Below, in pieces: positions 35,568 to 43,666 of a DNA stretch of 58,210 bases (within the stretch, counting starts at the first letter, position 1; every line of letters begins with the position of its first letter). The stretch comes from Prolixibacteraceae bacterium. GTDB taxonomy: Bacteria; Bacteroidota; Bacteroidia; Bacteroidales; Prolixibacteraceae. A program made the translations under genes and the position numbers. A model generated the notes under the pieces. It did no database searches. It was not told where the DNA came from and worked only from the letters and a program-made list of their open reading frames with translations. The DNA is taken from NCBI GenBank assembly GCA_023229575.1, contig JALNYZ010000025.1, positions 1-58,210 on the forward strand, read 5' to 3'.

Positions 35568-36236
35568 ATGAACTTCAGTGAATTTGCAAAAATAAATGAC
35601 CATCTATTGATTAGGGATGTTCATGACAGGTCATTTATCCCCTACGGGAAAATAATCACAGGTTACAATTTCTCCGGTTTAATGGATTTCATGGAGAAGG
35701 AAACTGGTGTCCCTGACCAGGGGAATATTTACAAGGCCTCTGTCCCTGAACTGGAACAATTCCCTGTCAAAGAAAGGCTTGAAAATAAATTTTATGGTGA
35801 AATGCCCATCGAAATTGGGTATTGCAATGGGAAGAATACAACCTTAAACGGGCTGGAATACCATATTGGCAGCGAAATTAATATTGCGGTTACTGACATG
35901 GTGCTGATGCTTGGCAAGTTGCAAAATGTCATTAACAATAAATACAAATCAGAAGAAGTTGAAGTATTCTTTGTACCAAAAGCGACTGCTATACAGCTTT
36001 ATGAAACCACCCTGCACTTCAGCCCATGTAAGACTGATCCTGAAGGGTTTAAATGCATCGTGATATTGCCACGGGGAACAAACGAGCCACTGGTAAATGA
36101 TAATGCTAAACATGGAGAAAGACTTCTTTTTGCACGGAACAAATGGCTGCTGGCCCATCCTGAGAGAAAACCGCTAATAGAAAAAGGGGCCTGGCCTGGG
36201 ATCACTGGAGAAAACCTTGAATTGAAAATATCCTGA
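35568..36236 (+). CDS. DUF4867-like protein of unknown function in the sulfo-TK operon
   Basis: 222 residues, no signal peptide, so cytoplasmic. The sequence (FIPYGKIITGYNF; EIGYCNGKNTTLNGLEYHIGSEINIAV; EVFFVPKATAIQLYETTLHFSPC; CIVILPRGTN) looks cupin-like and matches my memory of DUF4867, a family without known function. Possible metal or substrate ligands are the Glu, His and Lys of EYHxGSE and of the ETTLHFSP strand. It lies 25 nt after the isomerase gene and just before the transketolase genes. It could be a mutarotase, an epimerase or an accessory isomerase acting on the sulfosugar; none of these is shown. Confidence 0.55.
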   Translation: MNFSEFAKINDHLLIRDVHDRSFIPYGKIITGYNFSGLMDFMEKETGVPDQGNIYKASVPELEQFPVKERLENKFYGEMPIEIGYCNGKNTTLNGLEYHIGSEINIAVTDMVLMLGKLQNVINNKYKSEEVEVFFVPKATAIQLYETTLHFSPCKTDPEGFKCIVILPRGTNEPLVNDNAKHGERLLFARNKWLLAHPERKPLIEKGAWPGITGENLELKIS

Positions 36237-36315
36237 GCCCTGCTGCGGCTAATGACCAGGTCCGGATTGATAAAAACATTTAGAATTGATGATAATAAAT
36301 TTAAATAAAAACAAG

Positions 36316-37134
36316 ATGGAAGATATTGAACTAAAAAAACTTGAAGAAAAAGCAAATGAGATCCGCAAAATGACCATCGATGAAATTGGGTTTCTGGGAG
36401 TAGGCCATATTGGAGGGGCATTGTCAGTGGTCGAAGTATTGACAGTCCTTAATTATAAATATATGGATATTTCGCTCAGTACTCCTAAAAAAAAGGACCG
36501 TGACAAACTTGTGCTCTCAAAAGGCCATGCAGGCCCGGCTCTTTACTGTATTCTGGCCGATATTGGTTTTTTTCCAAAAGAGTGGCTCCATACCTTAAAT
36601 AAAGGGGGGACAAACCTGCCCAGCCATTGCGACATGAACAGGACCCCCGGCATTGATATGACAACGGGGTCATTAGGTCAGGGAATTTCATCTGCTATTG
36701 GTTTGGCATTGGCCAACAAGATCGATAAGATTGAAAAAAAGGTATACCTGATAATTGGAGACGGCGAATCAAATGAAGGTCAGATATGGGAGGGGGCCAT
36801 GGCCGCTGCCCATTTCAAACTCAATAATTTAATTGCATTTACCGATTACAATAAAATGCAAATCGATGGATATGTTCATGAAACAATGAACATTGAGGAC
36901 CTAAATTCTAAATGGGTCGCATTCGGGTGGTTTGTTCAGCGGATAAACGGTCACAATTTCAGAGAGTTGGAAATGGCGATCGACCGTGCTAAGGAAGAAA
37001 AATGCAGGCCATCCATGATTATTTTGGATACCGTGAAAGGGAAAGGGGCATTTTTTGCTGAAGGGAGACTGGATAACCATAACATGAATTTTAATTATGA
37101 CACGGCCAAAGAAGCCTGCCGCATTTTGGGATAA
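36316..37134 (+). CDS. sqwG: Transketolase N-terminal (TPP-binding) subunit, sulfo-TK type
   Basis: 272 residues from ATG 36316; the frame is open from an ATG at 36286. Motifs: GHIGGALSVVEVL, LSKGHAGPALY, MTTGSLGQGISSAIGLALA, and the TPP motif GDGESNEGQIWEG (Gly148-Asp149-Gly150) closing with DYNKMQIDG. It needs the C-terminal subunit encoded next. In the sulfo-TK pathway the complex transfers C2 units from sulfofructose and then from 4-deoxy-4-sulfoerythrulose to glyceraldehyde-3-phosphate, giving xylulose-5-phosphate twice and sulfoacetaldehyde. Split transketolases also occur in ordinary pentose metabolism; neighbours favour the sulfo role. Confidence 0.8.
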   Translation: MEDIELKKLEEKANEIRKMTIDEIGFLGVGHIGGALSVVEVLTVLNYKYMDISLSTPKKKDRDKLVLSKGHAGPALYCILADIGFFPKEWLHTLNKGGTNLPSHCDMNRTPGIDMTTGSLGQGISSAIGLALANKIDKIEKKVYLIIGDGESNEGQIWEGAMAAAHFKLNNLIAFTDYNKMQIDGYVHETMNIEDLNSKWVAFGWFVQRINGHNFRELEMAIDRAKEEKCRPSMIILDTVKGKGAFFAEGRLDNHNMNFNYDTAKEACRILG

Positions 37135-37175
37135 CGACTAATATTAATTTTTGATATGATATTAATTTAAATAAA

Positions 37176-38144
37176 ATGAACAATAATAACAATATAGAAA
37201 TGAGGGCAGTTTATGCCCAGACATTAATCAAACTTGCAGAAGAAGATGACCGCATCGTATTGCTCGAAGCCGATCTGATGAAAGCAACGGGAACAACCGT
37301 ATTTAAAAATAAATTTCCTGACAGGATATTTAATGTTGGGGTAGCAGAGGCGAACATGGTAGGAATTGCCGCAGGCCTTTCTGCCGGTGGCAAAATACCA
37401 TTTGCAGCCTCTTTCGGTTGCTTTGCGACCCGTAGGGCTTATGACCAGTTCTTTATCTCGGCAAATTATGCACAACAAAACGTTAAACTTGTTGGCACTG
37501 ATCCCGGAATTTCAGCCGCGTTTAATGGTGGTACACACATGCCATTCGAGGATGCCGGTATAATGAGGAATATTCCAAAACTGGTCGTCTTCGAGCCTTG
37601 CGACCCCGTATCCCTTGGAAAACTTGTCATTCAAAGCGCTAAACACAAAGGAAGTACCTATATGAGGCTTCACAGAAAAGCTGCCAGGGTTCTTTACCCG
37701 GAAAATGAAGAGTTCGAACTGGGCAAAGGAAAAGTGTTGGTAGACGGTACCGATGTTACCATAATCGCTACCGGTGTAATCATGGTCAACGAAGCGCTGG
37801 CTGCACAGGAACTGCTGGTAAAAGAGGGTATCTCCGCTGCCGTAATTGATATGCATACAATCAAACCCATTGATACTGAACTAGTCTCGCGTTATGCAAA
37901 AAAGACGGGTGCAATCATAACCTGTGAAAACCACCAGATAATAAACGGCCTTGGGTCAGCAGTTGCCGAAACCCTTTCAGAAAATTATCCCACTTTAATG
38001 AAGCGCATCGGTATTAATGATGAATTCGGAGAGGTAGGTACACAGGATTACCTTCAGGGACGTTTTCTATTAACCATAGAAAACATCACGAATTCTGCAA
38101 AAGAACTCTTGAAAAAGAAAAAAGCAAGCTCAATTAAAATTTAA
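37176..38144 (+). CDS. sqwH: Transketolase C-terminal (pyrimidine/C-terminal) subunit, sulfo-TK type
   Basis: 322 residues. It has the pyrimidine-binding domain with the catalytic-type Glu in VGVAEANMVGIAAGL, GTHMPFEDAG in place of the common DGPTHQ segment, YMRLHRKA, and a C-terminal domain ending FGEVGTQDYLQGRF. It lies 41 nt after the N-terminal subunit, so one enzyme is made from two chains. GIxAAFNGGTHMPFED, where housekeeping enzymes read G-x-G-E-D-G-P-T-H, may reflect an unusual donor substrate. The physical pairing with the upstream subunit is close to certain; sulfosugar specificity is inferred from the operon. Confidence 0.8.
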   Translation: MNNNNNIEMRAVYAQTLIKLAEEDDRIVLLEADLMKATGTTVFKNKFPDRIFNVGVAEANMVGIAAGLSAGGKIPFAASFGCFATRRAYDQFFISANYAQQNVKLVGTDPGISAAFNGGTHMPFEDAGIMRNIPKLVVFEPCDPVSLGKLVIQSAKHKGSTYMRLHRKAARVLYPENEEFELGKGKVLVDGTDVTIIATGVIMVNEALAAQELLVKEGISAAVIDMHTIKPIDTELVSRYAKKTGAIITCENHQIINGLGSAVAETLSENYPTLMKRIGINDEFGEVGTQDYLQGRFLLTIENITNSAKELLKKKKASSIKI

Positions 38145-38156
38145 CTGAATTTTCGA

Positions 38157-38768
38157 ATGAAAATTATAGCCGTGGGAATGAATTATAGGGCGCATATCCG
38201 GGAATTGGGCGATCCAATGCCGCAGGAGCCTGTTATCTTCATGAAGCCAAGTTCTGCCATTTTGAACAATCATGGGACATTTGTTATTCCTGAATTTTCA
38301 AAGGAAATCCATTACGAAGCTGAACTGGTGGTTAAAATTTCCCGTTCCGGAAAATCAATAGGGGAGCAATCTGCGAGCGGGTATTATAATGAAATTACTG
38401 TCGGAATAGATTTTACAGCCCGGGATATGCAACGAATATTGCGCGCGAAAGGGAATCCGTGGGAGCTTTGTAAAGCTTTTGACCATTCTGCTGCCTTAGG
38501 CGAATTTGTCAATACCGAACATTTAAAAGATAGGGAAAATATTGAATTTGGGCTCAGAATTAACGGGAAAGAGGTACAACATGGATTCTCTTCAGATATG
38601 TTGTTCGATTTTGATAAGATAATTGCCTATGTGAGCCGTTTTATTACACTTAATGAAGGCGATCTTATTTATACAGGCACTCCTTCAGGAATTGGTCCAG
38701 TTAGTAATGGCGATTTGCTCGAAGGATATTTGCAAGGGACTAAGGTGTTGGATATTTTAATACAATGA
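38157..38768 (+). CDS. Fumarylacetoacetate hydrolase (FAH) family protein
   Basis: 203 residues, cytoplasmic. VGMNYRAHIRELG, PVIFMKPSSAIL, EIHYEAELVVKI, GIDFTARDMQ and GDLIYTGTPSGIGPV are the FAHD1/YcgM pattern, including the Glu-x-Glu metal-ligand pair (HYEAE). Relatives are acylpyruvate hydrolases, oxaloacetate decarboxylases or tautomerases. The gene begins 12 nt after the transketolase and sits in the middle of the pathway genes. No step of the known sulfo-TK route needs it, so it may be a passenger or do repair of a keto-acid side product. Confidence 0.8.
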   Translation: MKIIAVGMNYRAHIRELGDPMPQEPVIFMKPSSAILNNHGTFVIPEFSKEIHYEAELVVKISRSGKSIGEQSASGYYNEITVGIDFTARDMQRILRAKGNPWELCKAFDHSAALGEFVNTEHLKDRENIEFGLRINGKEVQHGFSSDMLFDFDKIIAYVSRFITLNEGDLIYTGTPSGIGPVSNGDLLEGYLQGTKVLDILIQ

Positions 38769-38830
38769 GTGCAAATTAACAAAGATGAAGGAGGTAAATT
38801 ACAAATACACACCTTTTTAAATAAATATTT

Positions 38831-39307
38831 ATGGAAAAGATTATTATTGGTTGTACACGTGCAGGATTGGCTCTAAAAAAAGAGCTAGTCCCCTATTTGG
38901 AGAACAAAGGTTTTCAGGTGGATGATGTGGGAATGAAGGAAGACGGGGAATTTGTGCCGTACCACAAATCCGCAGCCGCCGTAGCAAGGGGTGTATCAGA
39001 AAAAAAATATAAAAGAGGGATTGCAATATGCGGTACAGGGGCCGGCAGCGTGATCACCGCCGCCAAGTTCAAAGGGGTATTCCCCGTTCATGTGACCAAC
39101 ACCTATATGGCGGAAAAAGCTTCTGCTGTCAATAATTGCAATGTGCTTGTTTTCGGAGAATGGCTCACTCCTCCCCAGCATGCCTTTCAGATGATTGATG
39201 CCTGGCTGAATACTGAATTTACATCAGGGGTTACTGATGATTGGAAAGTTTTCCTGAAAAATTGTGTTACTGAAATTGAGGAAATTGAAGATGAACAATT
39301 TAAATAG
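38831..39307 (+). CDS. sqwI: RpiB/LacAB-fold isomerase, candidate 4-deoxy-4-sulfoerythrose isomerase
   Basis: 158 residues, normal length for RpiB. The core GIAICGTGAG (Cys67) and the fold pattern are kept, but key residues of ribose-5-phosphate isomerases are changed: DHAG near the N-terminus is TRAG (9-12), DYPDYA is EFVPYH, and the HND of HNDANVL is VNN (100-102). Loss of the Asp-His pair and of the substrate His fits a substrate other than ribose-5-phosphate. In sulfo-TK, SqwI is as I recall an RpiB-like enzyme converting 4-deoxy-4-sulfoerythrose to the erythrulose. Position after SqwGH-like genes agrees with that. Confidence 0.75.
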   Translation: MEKIIIGCTRAGLALKKELVPYLENKGFQVDDVGMKEDGEFVPYHKSAAAVARGVSEKKYKRGIAICGTGAGSVITAAKFKGVFPVHVTNTYMAEKASAVNNCNVLVFGEWLTPPQHAFQMIDAWLNTEFTSGVTDDWKVFLKNCVTEIEEIEDEQFK

Positions 39308-39375
39308 ATCGAATAAGGTGCTTTCGGGAATTAAATATTTCTAGTCATAGTGTAAATCGAATTAACAGTTTAGGA

Positions 39376-40062
39376 ATGAGGTTTAAGTTTAGTCTGAAAA
39401 AAAAGTTAATGGGTTTGATGTTCGGAGTCTTGCTTGTTTGTTCTGCGACCCAAGTCACGGTTGCGGGGAACGACAACCAGTACTGGTCAAATTATCTATT
39501 CAAACTGTACCATACAGATAAAGTTTCCATAATGTTATTTACTGAGGCGAAACTGTATGGTAATTTCAGCAAGCCGGGTCTTTATTTGCTTTGTTCGCGG
39601 GTACAATACAAACTGTATGACCACCTCGATCTTCAGATGAACAATACATGGCTGAAGGCACGAGATAGCAAGGGTGATTTCATTACTCAATACCGGATTG
39701 AGCCGGAGGTCAATCCGCATTTTACCACCGGCAACAGGAATATTCTTTATTTCAGAAACAGAGTTGAAATTCGACACATTGAAAATAAGGGATGGAACAA
39801 TACCCGATATCGTGGACGAGCTCAATTTACAATGAAGTTGTCAAACTCCGGACCTTTTCACTCGGTTTTTACCGATACCGAATTTTTTTATGATTTTGCC
39901 GCTATGAAGCATCTTGAACAGCGGACAACTCCTTTCGGTATGAATTTGAGCTTAGCCAAAAACATTGAATTGCAACTATTTTATATGATTCAGCGCCAAA
40001 GAGGATTGGAGGACTGGTTTTCGAATCAGATCATTGGATCATTGCTTACGGTTAAACTTTAA
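39376..40062 (+). CDS. DUF2490-like outer-membrane beta-barrel protein
   Basis: 228 residues with an N-terminal signal (GLMFGVLLVCSATQVTVAG). Alternating polar/aromatic strands (YWSNYLFKLYHTDKVSIMLF, RVQYKLYDHLDLQMNNTWLK, ILYFRNRVEIRHIENKGW) and the ending IIGSLLTVKL with hydrophobic last residue indicate an outer-membrane barrel of about 12 strands, as in DUF2490. It is the only outer-membrane gene inside the sulfo-TK block, so a pore for export of sulfoacetate or entry of a sulfoquinovose glycoside is possible. Function of DUF2490 is not known. Confidence 0.7.
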   Translation: MRFKFSLKKKLMGLMFGVLLVCSATQVTVAGNDNQYWSNYLFKLYHTDKVSIMLFTEAKLYGNFSKPGLYLLCSRVQYKLYDHLDLQMNNTWLKARDSKGDFITQYRIEPEVNPHFTTGNRNILYFRNRVEIRHIENKGWNNTRYRGRAQFTMKLSNSGPFHSVFTDTEFFYDFAAMKHLEQRTTPFGMNLSLAKNIELQLFYMIQRQRGLEDWFSNQIIGSLLTVKL

Positions 40063-40115
40063 GGCAAGTACAACAAGGTGTATTAAATAGATTGAATATT
40101 TAAAAAGAGAATAGT

Positions 40116-41522
40116 ATGACAGAAAATGAACAGATTATAAGGGAACTTGTGAAGCGTGCACGCATAGCACAGGCACAGGTGGAAAATTATACACAGGAGC
40201 AGATTGATAATGTCTGCCGGTCGGTTGCATGGCAGACATATTGCAATGCCAACATCAAGGTATGCGCTGAGACGGCAGTAGAAGAGACCGGCATGGGAAA
40301 CGTTGCCGATAAGATCATCAAACACAAAGTCAAGGTACTCGGCTCACTACTCGAGTCGCTTAAAGGCAAAACGGTAGGTTTGGTTGAAGAGAATGCCCTG
40401 CTTGGTATCCGCAAATATGCCAAACCGGTTGGGGTTATAGGAGCGCTCACCCCGGTAACTAATCCAACGGCCACACCTGCCAGTAACGCCATTTCGATTT
40501 TGAAAGGACGCAACGCCTTAATCCTTGCACCGCATCCGGCGGCGAAGCGGTCGGCCAAAGTCGTCTGTGATTTCATGCGCGCCGGACTGCGGGCTGTGGG
40601 AGCGCCTGAGGATCTGGTGCAGTTTGTGGCAGAACCATCGCTGGAGCTCAGTCAGGAGCTGATGCGTCAGGTGGACCTGGTGCTGGCGACCGGCGGCCCT
40701 GGTGTGGTGAAGGCGGCCTATTCGAGCGGAAAGCCGGCTTACGGCGTTGGCGCCGGGAACGCAGTAGCCATTGTTGCGGAAGATGCGGATATTCAGGATG
40801 CCGCCCAAAAAATATATTTCAGTAAAGCATTTGACCATGCGACCTCGTGTTCGTCGGAAAATTCCATCGTTGTTCACGACAGAGTGTATGATGCCCTGCT
40901 GGACGGATTGCGTGCTCAGGGAGCATACGTCTGTTCTGTACAGGAACGGGATGCATTGGAGAACGTACTGTGGGTACCCAACAAGAAAGGTGTTATCACC
41001 ATCAACGGGGCAATTGTGGCAGCCTCAGCGCCGAAGATTGCTTCGATGGCTGGGATTGAAGTTCCTGATGCGACTCGTTCGCTGGTGGTGGAGTGTGCCG
41101 ATGTCCATGCAGACTCCCGCTGGCGTGGTGAAAAGCTTTCGCCGATTCTAACAGTCTGGCGCTACAGGGACTTCGATGAGGCGCTCGATATCGTCAAAAC
41201 ATTGACCGATTATGCCGGTGCGGGGCACTCATCCGGTATTCATACATTCAACGCCGGCTACATTGAAAAGCTAGCCCTCTCCCAGAAAAGCAGCCGCATT
41301 ATGGTGCGTCAGCCGATGGCCCCGGCCAACGGCGGCAACTTTTACAACGGGATGCCTTCGACGGTCTCCCTGGGCTGCGGCACGTGGGCAGGCAACAGCA
41401 CAACGGAGAACATCCACTGGAAACACTTTATCAACGTCACCTGGGTCTCAGAACCGTTTGAACCAATCCGTCCTCAGGATGGTGAGGTATGGGAAGCATT
41501 CTGGGAAAAATTCGGAAAATAA
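40116..41522 (+). CDS. sqwD: CoA-acylating aldehyde dehydrogenase, candidate sulfoacetaldehyde dehydrogenase (SauS/SqwD type)
   Basis: 468 residues, cytoplasmic. It is an acylating ALDH: PVGVIGALTPVTNPTATPASNAI, ILAPHPAAKRSA, ATGGPGVVKAAYSSGKPAYGVG in outline, and the catalytic Cys245 in HATSCSSENS. Acylating members convert an aldehyde with NAD(P)+ and CoA to acyl-CoA. Directly upstream of a two-subunit acyl-CoA synthetase, the expected reaction is sulfoacetaldehyde to sulfoacetyl-CoA, as in SauS of Cupriavidus and SqwD of the sulfo-TK variant. The gene is strikingly GC-rich (41 of 60 bases at 40681-40740; 17 of 60 at 39241-39300 just upstream), suggesting a separate origin. Confidence 0.8.
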   Translation: MTENEQIIRELVKRARIAQAQVENYTQEQIDNVCRSVAWQTYCNANIKVCAETAVEETGMGNVADKIIKHKVKVLGSLLESLKGKTVGLVEENALLGIRKYAKPVGVIGALTPVTNPTATPASNAISILKGRNALILAPHPAAKRSAKVVCDFMRAGLRAVGAPEDLVQFVAEPSLELSQELMRQVDLVLATGGPGVVKAAYSSGKPAYGVGAGNAVAIVAEDADIQDAAQKIYFSKAFDHATSCSSENSIVVHDRVYDALLDGLRAQGAYVCSVQERDALENVLWVPNKKGVITINGAIVAASAPKIASMAGIEVPDATRSLVVECADVHADSRWRGEKLSPILTVWRYRDFDEALDIVKTLTDYAGAGHSSGIHTFNAGYIEKLALSQKSSRIMVRQPMAPANGGNFYNGMPSTVSLGCGTWAGNSTTENIHWKHFINVTWVSEPFEPIRPQDGEVWEAFWEKFGK

Positions 41523-41588
41523 GCATAATGCAGTGATCCTTTGTGATCTGTGCGAATTGGAGTTGTTTTATTTAAGAGGGATTATTTT

Positions 41589-42710
41589 ATGAAATTATTT
41601 GAGTATCAGGCCAAAGATCTGTTTGCGAAAGCAGGGATTCCAGTTCCAGTAAGTCGCTTGATTGAAAATGCAGGGGAGTTGGATGCCGCAATGAAAGTAT
41701 CCGGCTTGCCTTGTGTACTGAAGGCACAGGTATTGCGCGGCGGGCGTGGCAAAGCAGGACTGATTCAGTTTGCCAAAACAGAAGACGAATGCAGAAAAAA
41801 AGCGAAAGCTCTTTTTGACGGGCCGTATGGAGTCCGTAAGATTCTCGTTGAGCAGGCCCTGAATATTGAAAAGGAACTATACCTGGCGATTACCGTCGAT
41901 CCGCTATCTGGGAAAGCGTTGATCATGGGATCAGCGGAAGGTGGCATTGATATTGAAGAACTGGCCATCAGTGCCCCGGAAAAGATTGTCCGGCAGCACG
42001 TGGACATTACACAGGGCATTCTGCCGTATCAATTGCGCAGTGTGATGTTCGGGCTTGGCTTTGAGGGTGATGTTTTTAAACAGGGGATGAAGTTACTGAA
42101 GGCCCTGTTTGAAATCTTTCAGGCAAAGGGCGCCGAACTGGCCGAGATCAATCCGCTTGTTCTGACGGTCGAAGGCAAGCTGGTTGCCGCCGACGGTAAA
42201 TTTAGTATTGATGACAGCTTTGCCGCCGGTCAGGGAGAAATGAAGCGCACACGGGATCAGTTCGATAGCGACATTGAGTTTGAAGCAGCCGAGGCAGGTT
42301 TTCCATATTTAACGTTTGACGGGGACATCGGATTGCTCTGTGCCGGCGCCGGCCTTACCAACACGGTATACGACCTCATTATCGATTATGGTGGAACGGT
42401 TTCAAACTATCTGGAGTTCGGCGGACCGAACTACCGGCGTGCGGTAGAAGCTATGGAATTTACCTTGCGTGGTAACCCCAAAGTTATTCTGGTTGTTACA
42501 TTCGGTACCATTGCCCGTGCCGACGTGATGGCGCAGGGACTTGCAGATGCGATTGAAAAGCTCAAACCGTCCGTTCCGATTGTGACTGCCATCCGGGGGA
42601 CCAATGAAGAGGAGGCCGCAAAGATCCTGAGAAGTTTGGGATTGGAGCCATTGAGCAACACGGAAGAAGCGGTGAAAAAAGCTATAGCGTTGTGCCATTC
42701 AGCCGGTTAA
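41589..42710 (+). CDS. sqwK: Succinyl-CoA-synthetase beta-like subunit, candidate sulfoacetate-CoA ligase (ADP-forming)
   Basis: 373 residues from ATG 41589; the frame extends to a GTG at 41550, but MKLFEYQAKDLFAKAGIPVP is the normal SucC start. The ATP-grasp part (VLKAQVLRGGRGKAGLIQ), the AEINPLVLT metal-binding segment and the C-terminal CoA-ligase domain (GAGLTNTVYDLIIDYGG) are intact. With the alpha-like subunit it should turn sulfoacetyl-CoA plus ADP and phosphate into sulfoacetate, CoA and ATP, so energy is conserved at this step. Close coupling to the acylating dehydrogenase argues against a TCA-cycle role. Confidence 0.75.
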   Translation: MKLFEYQAKDLFAKAGIPVPVSRLIENAGELDAAMKVSGLPCVLKAQVLRGGRGKAGLIQFAKTEDECRKKAKALFDGPYGVRKILVEQALNIEKELYLAITVDPLSGKALIMGSAEGGIDIEELAISAPEKIVRQHVDITQGILPYQLRSVMFGLGFEGDVFKQGMKLLKALFEIFQAKGAELAEINPLVLTVEGKLVAADGKFSIDDSFAAGQGEMKRTRDQFDSDIEFEAAEAGFPYLTFDGDIGLLCAGAGLTNTVYDLIIDYGGTVSNYLEFGGPNYRRAVEAMEFTLRGNPKVILVVTFGTIARADVMAQGLADAIEKLKPSVPIVTAIRGTNEEEAAKILRSLGLEPLSNTEEAVKKAIALCHSAG

Positions 42711-42758
42711 CCGCGAAGAAACGTATAGTGTTTTAAAATATAAAATAAGACCAGGAAA

Positions 42759-43649
42759 ATGAGTGTATTTATTGATAAAAAAACGCGTGTGCTGGTTCAG
42801 GGAATTACAGGGAGCGAAGGTAGCTACTGGACCCGGCACATGATTAATTTGGGGACAAATGTTGTGGCCGGAGTTACACCGGGCAAAGGAGGCCAGGAGA
42901 TCGAAGGAGTCAAGATTTACAATACGGTACAGCAGGCCGTTGACGCAACGCAGGCGGATGCCGCTTTGCTCTTTGTACCACCGAAATTCGCCGGTGATGC
43001 AATTTTTGAGGCACTGGATGCAGGAATCCGCAAGGTCGTTGTTACAGCGGAAGGTATTCCGCTTCATGAGGCTATGAAGGTACGGGCGGAAGCGCTTTCC
43101 CTTGGGGCTACTGTAATCGGTGGAAATACAACCGGTGTGATTACCCCTGGTGTAGCTATGATGGGATTTTTGCCTTATTGGATCGAACGGGTTTACAAAC
43201 CAGGCAGAGTGGGAGTTATGACCCGCAGCGGGTCGCTGACCAATGAGGCTACGGCGATGATGGTTGAAGCCGGCTATGGCGTTTCATCCCTGATAGGGGT
43301 TGGTGGTGATGCCGTTCCGTTCACGCGGTTTGCCGAGTTGCTGCCGGCGTTTGAAGCCGATCCTGAAACCGATGCGGTACTGATGATAGGTGAACTGGGG
43401 GGAAGTATGGAGGAAGAGGTGGCCGCCGCAATAGAGAACGGTGCGTTTACAAAACCGTTAGTCGCTTTTATTGCCGGGCGCAATGCCCCGGTGGGGAAAA
43501 AGATGGGGCACGCCGGTGCTATTATTTCGGGAGGGAAAGGGACCGTTGCTGGCAAAGCAGAGGCTTTACGTGCGGTAGGCGCATTAGTGGCCGATAAACC
43601 AAGTCAAATTGGAGAACTTATTAAAGTAGTATTCAAACACAAGGGATAA
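42759..43649 (+). CDS. sqwL: Succinyl-CoA-synthetase alpha-like subunit, candidate sulfoacetate-CoA ligase
   Basis: 296 residues. CoA-binding Rossmann domain (VLVQGITGSEGSYWTRHMI) and ligase domain with the phosphorylated His251 in GHAGAII. Where SucD has GPNCPGIITPGE this protein reads GNTTGVITPGVAMMG, losing Pro-Asn-Cys-Pro next to the CoA/phosphohistidine site. GRSGSLTNEATAMM-like and IGVGGDAVPFT segments are otherwise canonical. The altered loop is consistent with a substrate other than succinate. It follows the beta-like subunit by 48 nt. Confidence 0.75.
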   Translation: MSVFIDKKTRVLVQGITGSEGSYWTRHMINLGTNVVAGVTPGKGGQEIEGVKIYNTVQQAVDATQADAALLFVPPKFAGDAIFEALDAGIRKVVVTAEGIPLHEAMKVRAEALSLGATVIGGNTTGVITPGVAMMGFLPYWIERVYKPGRVGVMTRSGSLTNEATAMMVEAGYGVSSLIGVGGDAVPFTRFAELLPAFEADPETDAVLMIGELGGSMEEEVAAAIENGAFTKPLVAFIAGRNAPVGKKMGHAGAIISGGKGTVAGKAEALRAVGALVADKPSQIGELIKVVFKHKG

Positions 43650-43666
43650 AACTATACAGATTGCTG

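Noticed and set aside
36316..39307. Reading the transketolase and RpiB genes as ordinary pentose-phosphate genes
   Set aside because: The RpiB-like protein has lost the residues for ribose-5-phosphate, and the genes lie between a FucI-like isomerase and a sulfonate-type dehydrogenase/exporter set. A tetritol (erythritol) pathway was also considered, but no kinase or polyol dehydrogenase is present.
41550..41588. GTG start extending the SucC-like protein
   Set aside because: The canonical SucC N-terminus begins at 41589 and a purine-rich ribosome site (GAGGGA) precedes it.
41589..43649. Housekeeping TCA-cycle succinyl-CoA synthetase
   Set aside because: Operon position directly after an acylating aldehyde dehydrogenase and the changed GNTTG loop favour a dedicated acyl-CoA ligase.
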